Below are positions 1 to 9,724 of a DNA stretch of 64,000 bases, one piece after another. The position numbers were made by a program, and so were the translations under genes. The number at the start of each line of letters is the position of its first letter. Position 1 is the first letter of the stretch. Origin of the DNA: Nemophila menziesii (Eukaryota > Streptophyta > Magnoliopsida > Boraginales > Hydrophyllaceae); contig JARWIR010000010.1 in the NCBI GenBank assembly GCA_029959085.1, positions 14,343,001 to 14,407,000 on the forward strand, in the 5' to 3' direction. The notes under the pieces are model-generated. The model did no database searches. It was not told where the DNA came from and saw only the letters and a program-made list of their open reading frames with translations.

Positions 1-429
1 TGAATTATGTGGGAGCTTTTTCTCCCTTTTGCCCATAATTGTGTGCTTTGCAGGCAACACCTCCAAGAGGACATCGAATAGCAGGAACGAGCAATAAAAT
101 AACATCCATGCTCATTCGGAATGTTTTTTGCTGATAGGGGTATGGTTGAACTCAAACTCAAAAGTATTGTAGTCCATCCTTTTGCATTTCTAAACTAATA
201 GTTCTTAGAACTTTAACGTGTTGATTATGTGTATAAATAATATATTGTGTGCATTATATCTTGGTTAGTACGTTATGAAACTCGTTGTACATTGTTATTG
301 GAGTTATTATATGTCTCTCCCTTGTGGATTTTTTTAGTTTTGGGACCCTATTCTTTGCTTATTTTGTCGACAAACCCTTGAGATTGGAATCTTGATATCT
401 CTCATTTTCTGATAAATTTTGAGTATACG

Positions 430-605
430 AGGTATAATTTAGGTTAAGTAGAGATTTTTGATTGATTTATTTTTTTGATTAACTTCTAACAAATTCAAAT
501 AGAAAATAAAAAATAATTCATTATTTATTTTTCATTTCTTCCAAATAAAAGATAACATAAAGAAATTAGCTGTATTCATGCTATCAATGTTCTTTATATA
601 AGACC
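430..605. repeat. Relic related to the Harbinger-like element
   Basis: This stretch resembles an internal part of the Harbinger-like element of the same unit (about 13,340-13,530). Shared runs include AACTTCTAACAAATTCAAA, AACATAAAGAAATTAG and TTCTTTATATAAGACCTCAA. No TIR is visible here, so it is a truncated older copy of the family or a duplicated piece. Equivalents lie at about 14783-14948, 25747-25912, 36535-36700, 47647-47810 and 61708-61870. Confidence 0.5.
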
Positions 606-610
606 TCAAA

Positions 611-1440
611 AGACATGTGCCTTGAAGCACGGTAGTTTCCCAAATCACTTAGATCGTATGAAATATTACATTCTTGGAGGATGAAAAGTGCCTAAAACAT
701 AAAAGGTTCCTAAAATGCACATGAAAAAGGTAATTATTATTATAATAGGAACCAACTAACATGAATCATCTAATCAGAAATACGATGTTATTTTACGATA
801 ATACTGTCCCATCTGTGAGATTTAAGAAGAAAAATTGTAAAATATAGAATGATTGATGAACTCCTTCCGAATTTTCTGGAAATTATTATCATAAATATGA
901 TAAAAAAATAAAATATCAGTTCGTGAATTGTCAAAATATATTTCACCAAAGGTAATCAATAGTAAATTTTAGGATATATTCAACAAATTCATCCAAGAGA
1001 AAATCCAATAGATTCAAGAGACTAAAACTATATTGTAGACTTATGTTAAACCGTGGGCTCGAATTTAGTTATGTTTCTTATAATAATTTTGTAATAATGC
1101 ATGCTACAATGAGTGGGAGACAATATATTTGCGCTGTAAGTTTTTTATTCACTACGGTTTTTTTACAATAGGATTTTTCCTTGTAAAGTTTTAACGAAGC
1201 ATACTATATATTTTTTATCGTAAAGAGAACGATAAACTCTACCTATGTCAATCTACTATCTATTGACTTTGGAAAAAAAATGATCAAATGAAAGTCCACC
1301 ACCTTTGTTCACTAAATCTTCACCAACATAAAATAGTAGAGTTACAAGCCCACAATTAAAGTAGAAATTAGTAGATACTTAAATATTGTCATTTTTTTCT
1401 TTCACCAAGGTTTTTTCTACTAAATTTTCCTGATAAGGTT
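611..1440. other. AT-rich spacer, no gene seen
   Basis: No coding signal, RNA gene or bounded repeat was recognised. A minus-strand frame of about 76 codons overlaps the relic and this spacer in U3-U6 but is broken in U1 and U2, and it looks like AT-rich chance. Equivalents are about 14950-15765, 25913-26730, 36702-37510, 47812-48650 and 61873-62690. Confidence 0.6.
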
Positions 1441-2153
1441 TTAATAATACAGACCATATCTCATAACGTAACTCCCTATTCAAATTCTGTATGGGTGAAT
1501 TTCCAATGGAAAGAGTTACAAAATATTATTTTAAAGTGGATAGACACCAACAATGTACCCGAAATAGTCACGTGGTGTAAAAATGACTTACAATAATTAT
1601 GATGAAATAGACAGCTAATACAGACAACTGTATAGCAGTTTGAGTCTCGCAAAAATTTAAAACTACTTACGCTTTTATATAAATAGTTCGACATTGTTTC
1701 ATTATATTATGTAAAAAATTCAAATTTTAAAGAGTAAAAACACGATATTATATTACTCTAAATTTTGATTTATCGCAGTTAATAGTATGATAATTTCAAT
1801 TTATTATTACAAAGAGTAAATATATTTACAATAATTTGATTTTCAATTGCAAAAAATACAAAAATCAAACAAAACAAACCAAATATGAGAGTCCAGAGAA
1901 TAAGAAACACTACTCGACTGAGATTTCCATCATTCCAAGCCAAACCAGACCTGGTTGTTTATACCCTCACTGACACACAAATCAGAGTTCCTTCTTGACA
2001 CCAGAAAAATTAGGTCTTCCTTTATAACCATAAACCATTGTTGCACTTCCGAGCAGTTAGCATTGTGCCGTGAACCACACCAAACACTTAATATTTAGTC
2101 TATACTCAAGCAAAACTTGACTCATTACCTCCATTCTACCTCCATTTTTGGGC

Positions 2154-2275
2154 TCACTTGAACTCTAACTTTGCACCGATGCCTAAATCACATCCAGGAT
2201 TAAACGTAATTTTTAAACCCAAATTTGGAATCCTCACCACCTTGGTCGTTGCAAAACCACCAGGCCACTTGTAAA
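2154..2275 (-). pseudogene. Unidentified coding-like end fragment
   Basis: Read on the minus strand, about 40 codons stay open to a TGA and look protein-like. They include YKWPGGFATTKVVRIPNLGL and end CDLGIGAKLEFK. The matching stretch of U5 keeps the same frame and stop with a few amino-acid changes. I do not recognise the family. No start, promoter or upstream exon was identified. It could be the last exon of a lost gene or chance. Confidence 0.3.
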
Positions 2276-2499
2276 CAGGGATGGTGGAGGAAGTAGTGTG
2301 TTTTCAGATAATAAGATTTTTTGTGTGATTTAAATCTAATATTTTTGTGTGATATACATTACATATAAATTTCAGAGATGGAATTTAGGGTTTTTTAATT
2401 TTAAATTTGCTATTATTAGTTTGTTGCCTCTAAGGAGAACATAGTAAGGGAATTGGGTGAAAAAAGCTTCACAACTGCTTCATTAATAGTTTTATTTAG

Positions 2500-2740
2500 G
2501 GTGCAACCCCGTGGTACTCTTTATCTTTCGCCAAAGTGCACTAGCCGCCCTTTATCTTTAAAATTGTAACAAAATGCTCTTTGATGAATTTTTTGTCACC
2601 GTTAGCCCTTCTTCCATTTTTTTTACCGTTAGTCAATGTCATCTGGCGCCACGTCAATGCCACATCACCGCAACATTTGTTGCATGACGTCATCCTCAGC
2701 TGGAAGTTTTTTTCCAATATGGCAAGGGAACTCTTGTCTT
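2500..2740. mobile_element. Lone MULE-type terminus
   Basis: It starts GGGTGCAACCCCGTGGTAC and continues with ...CCGCCCTTTATC..., CACCGTTAGCCCTTC and CGTTAGTCAATGTCATCTGG. This is the same order of motifs as the terminal repeat of the Pack-MULE further along the unit, but clearly diverged. I found no matching inverted terminus downstream in the segment, so the element is one-ended or truncated. The GRF zinc-finger relic lies directly inside it and may be its cargo or a host gene it landed beside. Confidence 0.6.
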
Positions 2741-2855
2741 TTCATCTCCTTTCTTTATCCTAAAAATAATTTATTTACTCTCACTTTGCCCTACCCGCTT
2801 TCCCAATCCCTTTCTTCTTCTGCCATCGCATCTTGACCTTCGTTCTTCATCTACG

Positions 2856-3211
2856 ATGGCCGGTTCGAGAATCACGACAACATCATATCCGAATCTTGAC
2901 CCTGGTAAGGAGGACTGGATATGCTACTACGGATTACGATGCAAGATGAGCACCTCCTGGACGAATACGAACCCAGGATGGCGGTTATCGGGTGCTCGAT
3001 GTTTCAGGCATCGGATAGAAAGTATTCTTTCTTTTCCTGGTTAGATCATCCCATATGCTCTAGAGGGAGAGTGGCAATTTTCAGTTTGCTTAGGTCGTTT
3101 TCGCGGAAAGAAGAGGAAATAGAAGTGCTGAAGTCCGTAGAAGGTAAAAATATGAAGATATGGGTTTGTTTCTATTTTTTGTTAGGTTTTATAGTCGCTC
3201 AGATGTTTTAG
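2856..3211 (+). pseudogene. GRF-type zinc-finger protein relic
   Basis: The ATG at 2856 opens a frame with WICYYGLRCKMSTSWTNTNP. This is the plant zf-GRF pattern (Cys-x-Cys-Gly-Leu ... TSWT..NPG.R) with the second zinc-ligand Cys changed to Tyr. A 1-bp loss near 2975 then moves the rest (VIGCSMFQASDRKYSFFSWL, then SRKEEEIEVLKSVEGK and a hydrophobic tail) into another frame ending at 3211. The family's usual layout of GRF finger, short coiled coil and C-terminal membrane segment is visible. Such proteins are thought to bind nucleic acid through the finger. This copy is broken; U5 has different lesions. Confidence 0.65.
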
Positions 3212-3759
3212 GTTGGGGTCAAGCGTTTTTAGTGTTGATTGGGTATTCTTGGTTTTTGTGTGTTTCTGGGTATGTTTCGCTTTTCTTGGTAGGTGATAGT
3301 TTATGTTAGATGTTCATGATTAGAGAATATTTTTTTGTACTTTTGTATTCTGGAAATTAGACAACGCGTGTTGGTCGGATTAAATTTCTAAAGAGTATTT
3401 GTTTATCCGAGATCCACTTTCCGCTGATTAAAAATATAGTTGAATAGGTGAAGATTTGGCCCCTTCACTTTTATGTATGTTACCCTATGGCCCTTTATCT
3501 TCTATTGGGGTCTAAGATCCTCCATGTACCTAGGAGTTTAACACTTAACACAAATTATCTCAATTTTCTCCACAAGTATATATAGTACTAAGATTAGCTA
3601 AGACTTATAAATAATGTCAAATAACTAAATAAGTCCGACAATTAAAACTTAAAAATCAAACAAATGATGTCTCTTAAGTGTTTAAATATATCAAAAAATG
3701 AGAGAGATGCGACAGATTATTTATACGCTAAGTAAATTCAAGGCCGACTGAGTAAAATC
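3212..3759. other. Unassigned stretch inside the 3.5-kb segment
   Basis: No gene was seen. The part at 3450-3535 (GGCCCCTTCACTTTTATG ... CCCTTTATCTTC ... GGGGTCTAAGATCC) has the wording of a plant DNA-transposon end, but I found no partner end or target duplication. The counterpart in U5 is about 50446-51006. Confidence 0.4.
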
Positions 3760-4330
3760 AATATTGTGATTGTGATTCTTAGCTTTTGTTTAGAGTGCAT
3801 TGAGGAGGGCCCACGCCTCTCCTTCCACAACTGGTTGAATATAGATATTTTTTCATATGTATTTCATAATAATCCCTTATTTGTTAACACCCACAAATGC
3901 AATTTTTGCTTTCTCTCATGGGTTATCAGAGGAAACATCGTTAGACCAAGAAATATCCATGTAGTTTGGCAAAAATTATTCTCACTCTGATATAACTCAA
4001 GATCTCCCTACGGTTATTATCTTGCTGAGTGTTATATACATAAATTTCTAAAAAAGTGATCAATGATAAGAAGATTCGTTTTGATATTAATATCCTTTGG
4101 ATTCCATGATTAATTCTCGAATATGCAATTTCTTTTAGCTTTCCAAATATTCCAAATTGTACAAAGGATAAATGTCATGATGATTTTTATATCACAACCT
4201 TATTTGGAATACCTCTAAATGATTTTAATAACCCATTTGTAGATTGGAATTGGATTAGCCTCTTCCACTTTTGTTTGGGATGTTGTTGTAGCCCAAATGA
4301 TGGCGTGAAAAGGATAGTAAATGAGAACAT
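3760..4330 (-). pseudogene. LINE-type RNase H relic
   Basis: Minus-strand translation gives LCTIWNIWKAKRNCIFE (near 4128-4175), typical of the region between reverse transcriptase and RNase H in plant LINE polyproteins. Further downstream on that strand is VEGEAWALLNAL (near 3800-3830), the RNase H helix with the catalytic Glu. The order is correct for a LINE on the minus strand. Stops interrupt the frame and no reverse transcriptase core is present, so it is a dead 3' fragment. Confidence 0.6.
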
Positions 4331-4424
4331 ATTCCACCTAGATCTATTTCCAAATTGCATAATTTAAATTTTTTATCGCTTGCACAGTTCCTTGATTTTT
4401 TTTGGATTGCTCCTTTACAAAATG

Positions 4425-4835
4425 AAATGACGGAGTAAGAAAGGGAGAGATCAATCATAGCATCGTTCCTTAAAATGGCCACACTAAAGGGGTAATCACC
4501 CATGACCCCCTCAACAATAACCTAAATATAAAGATTTTCCGGAAAGAAATTCCTCTATCAATAAGGCAACTCTAGAAAGAAGGTACAAATATGATATCAT
4601 TCCAATGTGTTATGCTACATATTAATCCTTAACAAGTACACTATCTCTATTATATTTACTCTTCTAATTATACTAAATAGAGCATATGAAATCATGAGAA
4701 GCTTTTTTGCCCTTTGATTAATATTGTGTTTTACAGGCAACAACAATGAGCAATAAAACAACATCTACCTTCATTTGAAATGTTATTCTTATTAATAAAG
4801 GTATTTTGTTCTCTATTAAATCCAATTCAATAAAA
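4425..4835. repeat. Old diverged duplicate of the unit start
   Basis: The stretch runs parallel to about 14,100-14,500. Examples are GGGAGAGATCAATC, then a CCTTAAAATRGCCAC block, then an AGGCAACA block, then a TAAAACAACATCTACC/TAAAATAACATCCATG block. Similarity looks far lower than between units, so this duplication predates the array. At its left edge GGAGTAAG runs almost straight into GGGAGAG. In the unit itself this is where the Harbinger-like element sits, so the duplicate resembles an unoccupied site. The counterpart in U5 is about 51675-52085. Confidence 0.65.
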
Positions 4836-4940
4836 AGTGGCGTCACTCTTTAACCAAGGGAGTAACCACCCTATGGTATGGGGGGATTAAGGTCCTTATG
4901 ACTTTCAGGAATCTTTTATACCCCTAATATTATAAATACC

Positions 4941-5493
4941 TTGTAGTTTTTTAAATATCGCTTCGTGGTACCATCATTTTTTTTATTTTCGTAGATTTGA
5001 TGTATTTATTTGATAATTTATTTTTTATATAAAGCATATGTTATTGGAAATTCTCATAAAATCCATAGCTCCCCTTCCCAATAAATATTCCTGGCTTTGT
5101 TCTTGATCTATATTAGTCGTACTACTCTTTACCAATGTAATGATAGATTGAAAGTTAGAAAGAATGCCAAGACCTAAAAACGAGTATCTCAAACCAAGTA
5201 GGAAGAAGATGATTCAACTTGCCTATTATTTTAATGAGAGAGTTTAAAGTTAGATATAGAATATAGTCATAACAATATAGACCGAATACGTCTAGTTAAT
5301 TATGGCTCTCATATATGTTTCTTTAGGTAGTTGTATCTATAGTTTTAGAATAGAAGTCTCAAACTTTAAACTACTTCGCTGGAGTAAAAAAGGCAATTAC
5401 TTACCTGCACATCACCTTAACTATTTTTTTCATGTTGTTGATTATGGTTGTATCAATGATTCTTATTCATCATCACTAGGTAGGATCCACGGA
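4941..5493. other. Spacer before the Pack-MULE, no gene seen
   Basis: This block is common to all units. It contains no convincing gene. A minus-strand frame of about 80 codons open in U4 is closed in the others. Equivalents are about 15766-16320, 26731-27282, 37512-38067, 52200-52753 and 62691-63240. Confidence 0.6.
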
Positions 5494-5954
5494 TAACCTT
5501 GAGGGTGAAGTACCGTACAACCCTATATGTTTGCCTAAAGTGCAGAAACCGCCATTTATCTTTTTTTTGGACACAAAACGTTCTTTACGAATTCTTTACG
5601 AATTAAATCATTTTTTAATTTTAATTTTAATTATCCTTCTCTTCTTCTTTCTTCTTCTGCGGCTCCACCATCATTGAAGAACCCAAATGAAGGAAAAAAC
5701 AAAACAAAAATTCTCCACGCTCACCTTCCCACACCAAGCCGCTCTCTGCACAAGAAACCGCCACCACTCATGTTTCCTTCGCCAACATCATCAACCTAAT
5801 TGGATACGACATCATCAATAAAAGAACTCAAGTAAAGGGAAAGACAAAAAAAATTCTCCACACTCAGCTTCCTGCACCAAGCTGCATCCAGCACAAGGAA
5901 ACCGCCCGCCGACCTTTCTCCAACATCATCAATCGGCTTGGAGAAGACCCAAAT

Positions 5955-6240
5955 TAAGGTAAAAATCAAAAGATATATAGGGGCTTATAGTGAATTGTTT
6001 GCATAATATAGGGACATGTAGTGCTATTATCCCAAAAAATATATATAGAGACTTGTAGGGTAATTTGTATAATATATGCGTAGCATAAATTTGCATAATA
6101 TATGGATCTATAGTGCAATTAAAGTCACAAAATATATAGGGGCTTATAGTAATTTTTTTTGAATAATCTAGGGACCTATAGTGCAATTAAAACCAAAAAC
6201 ATATATATGGACCTAAAGTGCAATTTTTAAATTGTTGATA
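5955..6240. repeat. Degenerate tandem motif in the MULE interior
   Basis: Irregular repetition of a motif like AAATATATAGGGGCTTATAGTGAATT / ATATATGGACCTAAAGTGCAATT, each occurrence combining ATATA, GG(A/G)(C/G)C, TA(T/A)AGTG and CAATT. At least five variants are recognisable. It lies between the left TIR and the first captured exon. Equivalents are about 16915-17190, 27877-28152, 38693-38965, 53322-53605 and from 63845 on. Confidence 0.6.
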
Positions 6241-6245
6241 TGCAG

Positions 6246-6470
6246 GTGACAATTTTTTTTGCGCCGGTATGGTACGCTTGATGAAGCACATGGTTAGATT
6301 TAATAATTGCATTATAGGTCCCTCTATTATGAAAATATTTGATACTCTATTTTTTTTGTGTAGGACTTGGATTAATGGTGTTTTTAGACATTGTACACTC
6401 TTATGCAGCATCTAATCAAATGGTGGGGTTATTACTTTTTGATTGATCAAATGATTGTTATTTTTATACT
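6246..6470 (+). pseudogene. SBE3: Captured plastid branching-enzyme fragment, U1
   Basis: Two exons separated by a GT...AG intron. The second (6364 on) translates to GLGLMVFLDIVHSYA..., matching the conserved region of glycoside hydrolase family 13 branching enzymes around the D-V-V-H-[SN] motif. The wording is closest, from memory, to the plant SBE3/BE1 class. The first exon (6246-6292) here has lost its middle part, which other units keep as DEFKRQVDEAH. Branching enzymes form alpha-1,6 links in glucans. Only a few dozen of several hundred residues are present, so this is transposon cargo. The retained intron shows capture from genomic DNA. Confidence 0.7.
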
Positions 6471-6534
6471 GGCATTTTTTTAGACATGTCTAGATTCTAT
6501 AATTGTTAATCGAAAAGACCTTTACTAATTACAG

Positions 6535-6722
6535 GTAGAGTGTTCTGGCATGGCTGCATTGGCAAAGGAGATTGTACCAAAAAATGGATTTTCAGATGGT
6601 GAGAGTATTTAGTTGTAGAATTCATTTATCTTTGTATTGTGTTGCTTATACTTTCAATTTTATTTTTCCAGTTATATCAGTTCTTAAGGGAAAGATTGAA
6701 GAACTTGAACTTCTAGTTGTAC
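6535..6722 (+). pseudogene. PRMT1: Captured PRMT1-type methyltransferase fragment, U1
   Basis: Two exons, 6535-6598 and 6672-6722, with a GT...AG intron. Joined they read VECSGMAALAKEIVPKNGFS, then D-VISVLKGKIEELELLVVPL. This corresponds to the SAM-binding acidic loop (VECS..A..AKEIV..NGFSD) and next strand (VI.VLKGKIEE.ELPV) of plant PRMT1. The double-E loop with the catalytic glutamates is missing, so no methyltransferase activity is possible. It follows the branching-enzyme fragment in the same direction, giving a chimeric exon order typical of Pack-MULE capture. Confidence 0.72.
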
Positions 6723-7509
6723 CCCTATAATACAGAAATTGCTATAGAAAGTCACTTTTTGGATTGCAAAATTTCTAGTGTACTTGATTGTTTGGTTTAT
6801 AATTTTATTGACATTTTGTCTTGCAAAAGTGGTATTTTTAGGAGTTTATAGTAACTAACTCTTTTTTAAATGCAAACCTTTGCTATAACTATTATGACAG
6901 CATAAAGGAAAAAGATTACTACAACAAACAGTATTTCTTAATATTTTACTATTAGCTAGAATTGTAAACCATCTCTAGGACATTTTAAATAAAGTAATAA
7001 CAAATTAGAAAATGGTGAATTAGTCATTACGAATTGGGCAAAACAAGATTAAACCCTTGCTTTATTTTTGAAGTTTCGTGAAATAAAACAATACAGAGTT
7101 TGTTTTAAATTAGAGTGTCATGCTAATTTGATAAAAAGAAGATACATGATGTAACCCAACAATATGACTTTAACAAAAGATAAGAATCCTCACAATCATA
7201 AAATTTAGCGAAAATGTTACCAAACAAAAATAGAATTCATCAATGCTATCTTACTCAACACATAAATAAAAAAGATACAACAACACTAACATTTCACAAA
7301 CAAAATATAAAACATAACTAAACTCTACAAAAATTAATCAAGCAGCTTAGTCTTTTCTCTTAATTGCAATCAACTCAGCACAAGTTTTCAAGATTCGGAC
7401 TCAATTTACACGAAACTTTCTCAACTCGAAGGAGAGACAGTACATGTATTAACCCATCATTAAATCCTTTATAAGATCATTAAAAGTCTCGATTTTCTTT
7501 TTACTTCTC

Positions 7510-8110
7510 AAAAACCCTCTATATCAACCGAAACTCTCATATAACCATCAAAATCAACTGGAACACCATTATTAAGTCTCATTGTTTCAGAATACATTCA
7601 CTAGTTTAATTCCAAAGATCATTATATTCATCAAGAAAATGAGTTGAATATTTATCCTTTAAAGGATAAAAATACAATACATCTAACTCATCTGTTCCAA
7701 TATAAACATTACGTGCTTCATCGATTTTCTCTTTGAGTGTAGAAATAAGTGCTTCAGAAGAAGTATCTTTGTCAATATTAGACCAAAGCACTTTATTTTT
7801 AGATTTTTCACCTCGTACAATATGAACACGTCATAATCCCAGTTCATCCGTGAAGAAATAGATGAAACTATATCCATTAATCTTTGAGATTTCCATACTA
7901 AATGTCATGGTCTTTGAACTACATATTCAGTTTCACCTTCACATACTCCATACTAGTAATTATCAGGCTCAACTAAATCAAACTTTCTCATAATCAAAGT
8001 ATCCTTAACATTCACTAATTTAATAGGTGTGGTTTTAAAATTCTCCATAAGATGGATATTTAATTTTTCTTCTCATGCCATTTACTCCAATCTTTCCAAA
8101 ACTGTTTCTA
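7510..8110 (-). pseudogene. Captured O-fucosyltransferase-like fragment, U1
   Basis: Minus-strand reading gives, in order, FWKDWSKWHE, LIMRKFDLVEPDNYWYG, VVQRPWHLVWKSQRLMDIVS, MNWDYD, VHIVRGEKSKNK, LWSNIDKDTSSEALISTLKE, KIDEARNVYIGTDELD and THFLDEYNDLW. This resembles plant O-fucosyltransferase-like proteins (the At4g12700/At2g04280 type, from memory), which are predicted Golgi glycosyltransferases. A 1-bp loss near 7830 (ACACGTCATAATCC, where U5 has ACACGGTCATAATCC) breaks the frame. The C-terminal WFSET segment and stop are also damaged. It faces the other two captured fragments. Confidence 0.65.
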
Positions 8111-8820
8111 ATTAGATATTTATTGCCAAAACAATTCAAAAAATGCAGTGTAAGACTATATTACTCACTCTTACAGTCATGACATAAAATTGTCATTCTG
8201 GGACTTGTATAAAATAATTTAAACATCATGGCGGTAGTTATAATTAAATCAAATAATTTTTAAAAATTGTAAAAGAAATAAAATTAGGTAATAAATAATT
8301 TAATTTTTTTACCTTAAATTGGGTCTTCTCAAAGACGTTTGATGATGGTGGCGAATGAATCATGAGTGGCGGCGGCATACTTCTACCAAGAGCGGCTTGG
8401 TTTGGGAAGGTGAGTGTGGAGTTTTTTTGTTTTTCCCTCCATTTGGGTCTTGGGTGGATGATGGTGGTGAAGGAACCATGAGTGGTGGCGGTTTCCATGT
8501 ACAGAGAGCGGCTTGGTATAAGGGGTCCGGTTGGAGTGAGTTTTTTTTATTTTTGTGTTCTTCGATTGTAAAGCGAAGAAAAAGAAAGAGGGCTTAAATA
8601 AAAAAATTATTGACGTGTAATCATACGTAGGTGGAGCTTACGTGGCGTTGATGTGGCGCCAGATGACATTGGTCAACTAACAAAAAATGGAAAAAAGGGC
8701 TAAAGGTGAGAAAAAAAGTTCCTAAAGAGAGTTTTGTGTAAAAAAAAAGAAAGATAAAGGGCGGTTTCTACACTTTGGGCAAACATAAAGGGCGGTCCGG
8801 GGTGTTCACCTTAACCTTGA

Positions 8821-9389
8821 CCACCTTGAAGCTAAATCCTAGTATATATAGTCTCCATCTATGTTTTACCTCAATTAGACCAACTTAAGTGAGTAAAAAG
8901 TGATCCAATGGTCTCCTTGAAATCTTGACCAGTTTGGGTCTTTTCAGAAAAATACCTATAAACTCTTCAGTTCAATTATCATTTGCAAAATATTTCTTCT
9001 CACGCTATCCACATTTAAAGGGATATTTTGTTATTAAGTTTCATGATTATAATAATTACTTATTATTTGTCGAGAATTTTCAAATTTGATGGAAACATTT
9101 GTCCGACAATTTATTGTTGAGTTTCTAATGGTTTTTTATTGCTCCTTTTGCAACTTGTCTTTGGGGTTTTCATGACTTATTGACTTTCTAACTTCATCTT
9201 GGGTTCATATATAGTCTATTTATCTAGGAGTTTCTCACTTATTACATAAATTATTTCAAATGACTCCAAAAGTACAACATGATACATAAGTAAAATTCAT
9301 AATAAGCAAGCCAAAAGCACAAATGACAAAACAAAAAATATACAATATATTATAATATAACTCTTTTTTAAACTTATAAATTCTCATAT
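8821..9389. other. Spacer after the Pack-MULE, no gene seen
   Basis: AT-rich, with no convincing coding or RNA signal. It probably belonged to the distal upstream region of the NF-YB gene. Equivalents are about 19801-20369, 30773-31380, 41578-42145 and 56084-56651. Confidence 0.5.
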
Positions 9390-9629
9390 ATGTCTTCCAT
9401 GAACAAAATTCAAATGTTCTACAAAAAGCACAAATGTCGTCCTTTAATTATCTCGACCACCTGTACCGGTGAAAGTGTTGACACTATTATCCCATTTGAC
9501 GCCACATCCATCGTTGTCAAATATGACGTTATTTTCACTCTATCTCCACAAGAAAATACAAACATTATAAAGGATAAAGTAAAACCAAAAAATCTAACTA
9601 ATCTAGAAAACCAAGAAAACCAAACTTGA
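9390..9629 (+). CDS. Small ORF of unknown status, 79 codons, U1
   Basis: The ATG-started frame begins MSSMNKIQMFYKKHKCRPLI and ends in an Asn/Gln-rich tail. It recurs in the same place in all five full units. It is intact with near-identical protein in U1, U2 and U5; U3 diverges after a small deletion; U4 has a 3' extension and a different end. I recognise no domain. It may be an old exon of the upstream region or chance. The short length and the variable 3' end argue against a working gene. Confidence 0.2.
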   Translation: MSSMNKIQMFYKKHKCRPLIISTTCTGESVDTIIPFDATSIVVKYDVIFTLSPQENTNIIKDKVKPKNLTNLENQENQT

Positions 9630-9724
9630 GGATATCATTTTGTTTGGAAGAGAATTTTAAAAAAATTGAGAAATCTTGGTTTAATTTTGTTTTTTTATAA
9701 GACCGAATAATAATCTAAACTTTG

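Larger units (their letters stand above)
1441..4940. repeat. 3.5-kb segment present only in U1 and U5
   Basis: U2, U3, U4 and U6 pass directly from AAATTTTCCT-type sequence to TGTAGGTTTTAAAATATCGC-type sequence. U1 and U5 have about 3.5 kb between these points. The segment is composite: unassigned AT-rich DNA (1441-2150), a MULE-type terminus, a GRF zinc-finger relic, a LINE relic, and an old duplicate of the unit start. A shared CCT at both edges fits a microhomology deletion in the ancestor of the short units better than a single insertion. The counterpart in U5 is about 48655-52205. Confidence 0.85.
5503..8811. mobile_element. Pack-MULE, U1 copy
   Basis: A nonautonomous Mutator-like element. 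It begins GGGTGAAGTACCGTAC and ends GGTGTTCACCT, with the same 9-bp TAACCTTGA on both sides (5494-5502 and 8812-8820), the target duplication size of MULEs. Terminal inverted repeats of about 460 and 500 bp share, in opposite orientation, the TTTGCC(C/T)AAAGTG(C/T)AGAAACCGCC motif and a long GA/CT-rich block ending in the GACCCAAATTAAGGTAAAAA region. No transposase is present. The interior holds fragments of three host genes. This copy has lost about 155 bp of the left TIR near 5590-5605, compared with U2. Confidence 0.88.

Noticed and set aside
3766..3990. Plus-strand frame of 74 codons in U1 and U5
   Set aside because: It is antisense to the LINE RNase H relic, whose minus-strand EAWALLNAL reading is more convincing.
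8244..8597. Overlapping frames on both strands in the right TIR of the MULE
   Set aside because: These are products of the GC-richer, low-complexity terminal repeat (GGTGGCGG, CCACCACC runs). The left TIR gives the mirror frames. No transposase or other domain is visible.
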